From the NCBI GenBank assembly GCA_028281825.1, contig JANQJC010000124.1:1-64000 (forward strand): a DNA stretch of 64,000 nt, given 5' to 3'. Of this stretch, positions 59,207 through 64,000 are shown piece after piece. The notes beneath the pieces were generated by a model. It was not told the DNA's origin and did no database searches. It worked only from the letters and a program-made list of their open reading frames with translations. The stretch comes from Flavobacteriales bacterium (lineage in GTDB: Bacteria > Bacteroidota > Bacteroidia > JANQJC01). The translations under genes and the position numbers were made by a program. Position 1 is the stretch's first letter, and the number at the start of each line of letters is the position of its first letter.

Positions 59207-60373
59207 ATGAGTACATTTAAGTATACCCAAAGAGGAGTTTCGGCTGATAAAGAAGATGTGCATGAGGCCATTAAAGGACTCGAGAAGGGACTTTATCCCA
59301 ATGCTTTTTGCAAGATATTGCCAGACATTGTAGGTCATGATGATAACTATTGCAATGTGATGCACGCTGATACTGCTGGCACCAAGCCTTCCCTAGCCTA
59401 TATGTATTGGAAAGAGACTGGTGACAATAGTGTGTGGAAGGGCATCATACAGGATGCCATGATTATGAATATCGATGACCTGATATGTGTGGGTATAACA
59501 GATGATATCGTGCTTTCTTCTACTATCGGCAGGAATAAGAACTATATCACAGGTGAGGTTGTAAAACACCTGATACAAGGCACTGCCCAATATATTGAAG
59601 AACTGCGCGAGTATGGTGTAAACATTTACTTATCAGGTGGTGAGACCGCGGATGTAGGCGATATCGTGAGAACCCTGGATGTGGGTTTTACTGCTTTTGC
59701 CCGCGCCAAAAGGGAAGACATCATTGAAGTGGATATACGAGATGGTGATGTGATAGTGGGCTTGGCTTCTTTTGGGCAGGCTACTTATGAAGACGAGTAT
59801 AACAGTGGAATGGGCAGTAATGGGCTTACTTCAGCAAGGCATGATGTATTCCATAAACTATTGGCTGAAAAGTATCCCGAGAGCTTTGACCCATCAGTGC
59901 CAATGGATTTGGTATATGCAGGAAGCCGTTCATTGACCGAAAAGAATGATGAGATGCCCCTTAACGCCGGAAAGTTAGTACTCTCCCCTACCCGCACCTA
60001 TGCCCCTATCATTAAGCAGGTGTTGGATAAGCATAGAAAAGAGATACACGGCATTGTGCATTGCAGTGGGGGAGGACAAACCAAAGTACTTCATTTTGCC
60101 AAGGATATTCATATCACGAAAAATAATTTATTTGATACCCCACCTCTTTTCCAGTTAATCCAAGAAGAGTCAAAAACGGATTGGAAGGAGATGTACAAGG
60201 TGTTTAACATGGGACACAGAATGGAGTTGTATGTTCCTCTAGAAATTGCTGAGTCTATCATTGAGATTTCAAAATCGTTTAATGTAGATGCCCAGATAGT
60301 AGGCAAATGTGAGAAACATTCAGGTAAAAAACTGACTATCCGCTCAGGATACGGTGAATTCAATTACGAATAA
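59207..60373 (+). CDS. purM: AIR synthase related protein (PurM-like phosphoribosylformylglycinamidine cyclo-ligase)
   Basis: [87 protein letters not shown]. Confidence 0.85.
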   Translation: MSTFKYTQRGVSADKEDVHEAIKGLEKGLYPNAFCKILPDIVGHDDNYCNVMHADTAGTKPSLAYMYWKETGDNSVWKGIIQDAMIMNIDDLICVGITDDIVLSSTIGRNKNYITGEVVKHLIQGTAQYIEELREYGVNIYLSGGETADVGDIVRTLDVGFTAFARAKREDIIEVDIRDGDVIVGLASFGQATYEDEYNSGMGSNGLTSARHDVFHKLLAEKYPESFDPSVPMDLVYAGSRSLTEKNDEMPLNAGKLVLSPTRTYAPIIKQVLDKHRKEIHGIVHCSGGGQTKVLHFAKDIHITKNNLFDTPPLFQLIQEESKTDWKEMYKVFNMGHRMELYVPLEIAESIIEISKSFNVDAQIVGKCEKHSGKKLTIRSGYGEFNYE

Positions 60374-60375
60374 AA

Positions 60376-61449
60376 ATGCTGGACAAACTAAGAGAAATAG
60401 CCAAGCGTTGGGAAGATATTGGTGAGCAATTGGGTAACCCTGAGGTTGCTGCTGACATGAAGAAATTTGTTCAGCTCAATAAGGATTACAAGGAGCTTGA
60501 GCCAATAGTAGAAGCCTATAAAAAATACAAAGCCCTAACGGATAGTATTACCGAGGCCAAGGAAATTCTTGAAACAGAGAAGGATGAAGAAATGCGGGAG
60601 CTTGCCAAGGAAGAGCTGGATATGGCGGAAGAAGAGCTGCCCAAATTGGAGGAAGAAGTTAAGCTATTGCTAGTACCGAAAGACCCTGAAGATAGAAAGC
60701 CCGCCATAGTTGAGATACGTGCTGGAACAGGCGGTGATGAAGCCAGTATTTTTGCCGGTGACCTATACAGGATGTACACCAAGTATTGCATGTCAAGAGG
60801 TTGGAAAACCGAATTAATGGATGCTTCTGAGGGCACTTCAGGGGGGTATAAAGAGGTGATTTTTAAAGTGGATACCGATGGCGCTTATGGTGATTTTAAG
60901 TATGAGGGAGGTGTGCATCGTGTGCAGCGTGTGCCAGCTACTGAAACCCAAGGGCGTGTGCATACATCAGCGGCATCAGTGGTGGTGATGCCTGAAGCGG
61001 ATGAGTTTGACGTGGAAATTAACATGAATGATGTTCGCAAGGATACTTTCTGCTCATCAGGGCCTGGTGGACAGTCTGTGAACACTACCTACTCAGCCAT
61101 ACGATTGACACATATACCAACAGGTATCGTTGCATCGTGTCAAGACCAAAAATCACAGATTAAAAACTTTGAAAAGGCCTTATCTGTATTGCGTTCCAGG
61201 ATATACGAGGTGCAATTGAAAGAGCATCTTGACCAGGTATCTGCCAAACGCAAAACGATGGTTTCCACTGGAGACAGGTCAGCCAAAATACGTACCTACA
61301 ACTATCCGCAAAGCCGAATAACCGACCACAGGATAAACCTGACTTTATACAACCTTTCAAATTTTATGGAAGGGGATATACAAGAGGTTATTGATGCCCT
61401 GAAAGTTGCAGAAAACGCAGAGAGACTGAAGGAAGGGGAAACAATTTAA
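60376..61449 (+). CDS. prfA: Peptide chain release factor 1
   Basis: [73 protein letters not shown] (GGQ). Confidence 0.97.
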   Translation: MLDKLREIAKRWEDIGEQLGNPEVAADMKKFVQLNKDYKELEPIVEAYKKYKALTDSITEAKEILETEKDEEMRELAKEELDMAEEELPKLEEEVKLLLVPKDPEDRKPAIVEIRAGTGGDEASIFAGDLYRMYTKYCMSRGWKTELMDASEGTSGGYKEVIFKVDTDGAYGDFKYEGGVHRVQRVPATETQGRVHTSAASVVVMPEADEFDVEINMNDVRKDTFCSSGPGGQSVNTTYSAIRLTHIPTGIVASCQDQKSQIKNFEKALSVLRSRIYEVQLKEHLDQVSAKRKTMVSTGDRSAKIRTYNYPQSRITDHRINLTLYNLSNFMEGDIQEVIDALKVAENAERLKEGETI

Positions 61450-61560
61450 TGCAACAATGCCCAGGGTGTGATATTTTCGTCGAACACACGGTGTTTTTTT
61501 CTAAATTTACTTGCTTTTTGCAGCCACAATAAGGTTGGTTACTATCGACATAATAACATT

Positions 61561-61989
61561 ATGAGAAAACTTTTATTTATTGCCGTAGCTTTACTGTTGA
61601 CTCCTACTTCGGAGTTATTTGCCCAATCACAAAACGATGGATGGGAGCATGTATTTCTTTTGGTTTCAGGTCATAATGAACTTGATGGTGTGAAAGCCTG
61701 GTTCAAAAAAGAGAATTGCGACGGTGAAGCTGTAATCCTTTTGAAGTTTACTAATACCAACGCCAATGCAGTTACGGTATCATGGTACAATGCCGCGTTT
61801 TCGCAGGATTTGAAATGGACGATGCACGAAGAAGTGACTCATAGCACCGTGGTGGGCGCTGGAGAAACCGTAACTGGCAGTTGCATTACTTCCGATGAGT
61901 TGTTTGTTCCAATATCCAACTTTTATGATGACCCATCTCAATTCAAGAGATTTTCTACCAATAACCTCATCGTTCAACCACTAAGATAA
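61561..61989 (+). CDS. Small secreted hypothetical protein
   Basis: Signal peptide MRKLLFIAVALLLTPTSELFAQ; Met at 61561 preferred over track start 61468; ends 18 bp before the next ORF. Confidence 0.65.
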   Translation: MRKLLFIAVALLLTPTSELFAQSQNDGWEHVFLLVSGHNELDGVKAWFKKENCDGEAVILLKFTNTNANAVTVSWYNAAFSQDLKWTMHEEVTHSTVVGAGETVTGSCITSDELFVPISNFYDDPSQFKRFSTNNLIVQPLR

Positions 61990-62007
61990 TTTGCAGGAGA
62001 TAATAAA

Positions 62008-64000
62008 ATGAAGTTACTTGTACGAATTAGTTTAACCCTAGCCGTTCTATTTTCACTAGCAACGGCAGCCGTTGCCCAGCAAACCACTTCCATTACATTA
62101 TTCTACAACGGTGCACAAGCCCAGGGGTGTTGTAATGTTTGTGGCACTGACTACTGGTGCGTTAACAACAACCCTTTTGGTGGTTGCGGAACACCTAACC
62201 CTACCTGGTCACTGAACTTTACTGACCCAGTGCCTGCTGGTAATATTATTACCGATGTATCTGCCACTTTTTATGTAGCCGACTGTGATGCCAGTTCAAT
62301 GCCAGCATCTATCAATTCTACTTCTATCGGCTCGGCACCAATTGGTGGTTCATGCTTATGTGGTACTTGTAACGGAAGGACAGCTACCCGTAGTTTTGGT
62401 TGTAATGGTATTACGGGATATACTTATGGAGCTACTAACTCATTAACGGTATCACCTAATGGCAGTGTATGTATACAAAGGGTAACACTTACTTTTACTT
62501 ATATACAACCAACTCCACAGCCTGCAGCTGGTAATAACGGACCAATATGTTCAGGACAAAACTTGCAGTTGACTGCTAGCCCAATAGCCGGAGCTTCATA
62601 TAGCTGGACTGGACCTAGCGGATTTACATCCAATCAACAAAACCCAACTATTGGTGGTGTACAATCATTCAACGCTGGCACCTATCAAGTAACAGCTACA
62701 ATAGATGGCTGCCCTGGCCCGACAGCAACAACCACAGTTAACGTACTCTCTACACCAAGTACCCCAACTGCATCTAATGATGGACCATTGTGTATTGGTG
62801 GTGACTTGCAGTTGAGCGCGACTACCGTGCCAGGTGCTAGTTACTCATGGACTGGACCTAATAACTTTACCTCTAACCAACAGAACCCAAGTATTAGTAA
62901 TGTTACTCCATCACAGGGAGGTACTTATACTGTAACTGCCAATGCCAATGGCTGCAACAGTGGAACAAGCACTACGGTAGTTACCATTAGCCCTGCACCA
63001 ACCGCCCCTGCGGTGAGTAATAATGGGCCAGTGTGCGCGGGACAAGATGTAAACCTGACGGCTACCACTATTCCAGGAGCGACCTATAGCTGGACAGGAC
63101 CCAACAATTATACTTCAAGCCAGCAAAATCCTACAATAACTGGCATCCCACTATCAGGTGCGGGAACCTATAGCGTTTCAGCAACGGTAAATGGTTGCCA
63201 GGGTAATTCAGCATCAACCACCGTGAATGTATTAAATGCTCCATCAGCGCCAGCGGTAAGCAATAACACGCCGATTTGTGCCGGACAAACCTTAAACCTT
63301 TTTGCAGCATCTGTCTCAGGCGCTATCTACAGTTGGACGGGGCCTAATGGATGGACATCATCAAGCCAAAACCCAGTGAGGGCAAATGCCAATGCTACTA
63401 TGGCTGGCACCTACACATTGATTATAACGGTAGCTGGATGCCCTAGTCAACCTATAACTACCGAAGTATTTATTGGGGATGCAGTTACCCCACCAACAGC
63501 GAGCAGTAATACTCCAATATGTACTGGAGGTACTTTGAACCTTAGTACTGGCACCTTTCCTGGTGCTACTTATCAATGGACGGGGCCCAGTGGTTTCTCT
63601 TCTACCGACCAAAACCCTGTTTTGCCTAATGTAAACACAAACAACCAGGGTACCTACTCAGTGATAGTTGACTTCGGCTCATGTGGTAGTGCAATAGGCT
63701 CTACTTCAGTAACCGTAAATTCAACCCCTGCTACACCAACAGCGGGAAGCAATAGCCCATTATGTGTTGGTTCTACGCTTAACCTCACTGCTGCTAATAT
63801 ATCAGGCGCAACTTACAGTTGGACAGGACCAGACGGGTTTACATCAACTAGTCAAAACCCAAGTATAAGCAACGTTACGGGTGCAGCTGCAGGTACTTAC
63901 ACGGTGACTGCCACAAGAAACGGTTGTACCAGCACATCGTCGGTAACTGTTTCAATTGGTAGTATACCCGAGGCACCAAATGCTGCTAATAATGGTCCTC
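62008..64000 (+). CDS. Large secreted repeat protein with Cys-rich N-terminal module and Ig/PKD-like repeats (3' end outside the window)
   Basis: ATG at 62008, signal peptide MKLLVRISLTLAVLFSLATAAVAQQ, open to the window edge (so absent from the ORF track); repeated NNGPICAGQ.LNLTA..I.GA.YSWTGPNGFTSS.QNP.I....AGTYSVTATVNGC. Confidence 0.9.
   Translation, partial: MKLLVRISLTLAVLFSLATAAVAQQTTSITLFYNGAQAQGCCNVCGTDYWCVNNNPFGGCGTPNPTWSLNFTDPVPAGNIITDVSATFYVADCDASSMPASINSTSIGSAPIGGSCLCGTCNGRTATRSFGCNGITGYTYGATNSLTVSPNGSVCIQRVTLTFTYIQPTPQPAAGNNGPICSGQNLQLTASPIAGASYSWTGPSGFTSNQQNPTIGGVQSFNAGTYQVTATIDGCPGPTATTTVNVLSTPSTPTASNDGPLCIGGDLQLSATTVPGASYSWTGPNNFTSNQQNPSISNVTPSQGGTYTVTANANGCNSGTSTTVVTISPAPTAPAVSNNGPVCAGQDVNLTATTIPGATYSWTGPNNYTSSQQNPTITGIPLSGAGTYSVSATVNGCQGNSASTTVNVLNAPSAPAVSNNTPICAGQTLNLFAASVSGAIYSWTGPNGWTSSSQNPVRANANATMAGTYTLIITVAGCPSQPITTEVFIGDAVTPPTASSNTPICTGGTLNLSTGTFPGATYQWTGPSGFSSTDQNPVLPNVNTNNQGTYSVIVDFGSCGSAIGSTSVTVNSTPATPTAGSNSPLCVGSTLNLTAANISGATYSWTGPDGFTSTSQNPSISNVTGAAAGTYTVTATRNGCTSTSSVTVSIGSIPEAPNAANNGP
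62530..64000 (+). repeat. Tandem Ig-like coding repeats, about 81 aa (243 bp) per unit; six full units plus the start of a seventh
   Basis: Equivalent codons (x-N-N-G-P) at 62530, 62773, 63016, 63259, 63502, 63745, 63985: spacing 243 five times, then 240. Confidence 0.92.

Noticed and set aside
61482-61500. AACAC-ACG-GTGTT followed by a T run after prfA
   Set aside because: The stem is only 5 bp and alternative pairings exist; possible weak terminator but not reliable enough to call.
63361-63612. Minus-strand ORF 63361..63612
   Set aside because: Antisense to the Ig-like repeat region of the open CDS starting at 62008; no domain signal.
1-64000. Search by eye for tRNA/rRNA genes, transposases, integrases, phage or dedicated defence modules
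   Set aside because: None recognised. This was a visual scan only; tRNAscan, HMM and defence-system searches were not possible here.

Overview
The window is a chromosomal segment of a Bacteroidota bacterium. Support for this comes from T9SS C-terminal sorting domains, TAnnTTTG-type promoters, a fused CcoNO, fused SecDF, GSII plus GSIII, and the MerR/M23/alaS neighbourhood. I saw no rRNA, tRNA, CRISPR array, phage or transposase. Most of it is housekeeping: alaS, holA, AMP nucleosidase, secDF, tatA, purM-like, prfA, and two glutamine synthetases. There are also surface-glycan genes and large T9SS or Ig-like secreted proteins. The most interesting part is 11.0-24.8 kb. A complete cbb3 oxidase assembly and structural cluster (ccoI-S-NO-Q-P-G-H, a TauE/SafE-like protein, hemN) is followed by a PAS-PAS histidine kinase translationally coupled to a response regulator whose output is a whole Crp/Fnr-type module (REC + cNMP-binding + HTH), and then a universal stress protein gene. 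Three copies of one dyad, TGAC-N4-GTCA, lie upstream of ccoI, upstream of ccoS and upstream of uspA. This suggests a self-contained FixLJ/FixK-like circuit collapsed into two proteins, with an operator readable from the sequence. Other points of interest: a small CcoQ ORF absent from the ORF track; a mono-heme CcoP; adjacent GSII and GSIII genes; two similar helical proteins, each divergent from a T9SS cargo gene; a 10-unit Cys-paired repeat protein; and a truncated giant protein with an exact 243-bp Ig-like repeat period at the right edge. All family names come from reading motifs by eye. No database search was run.
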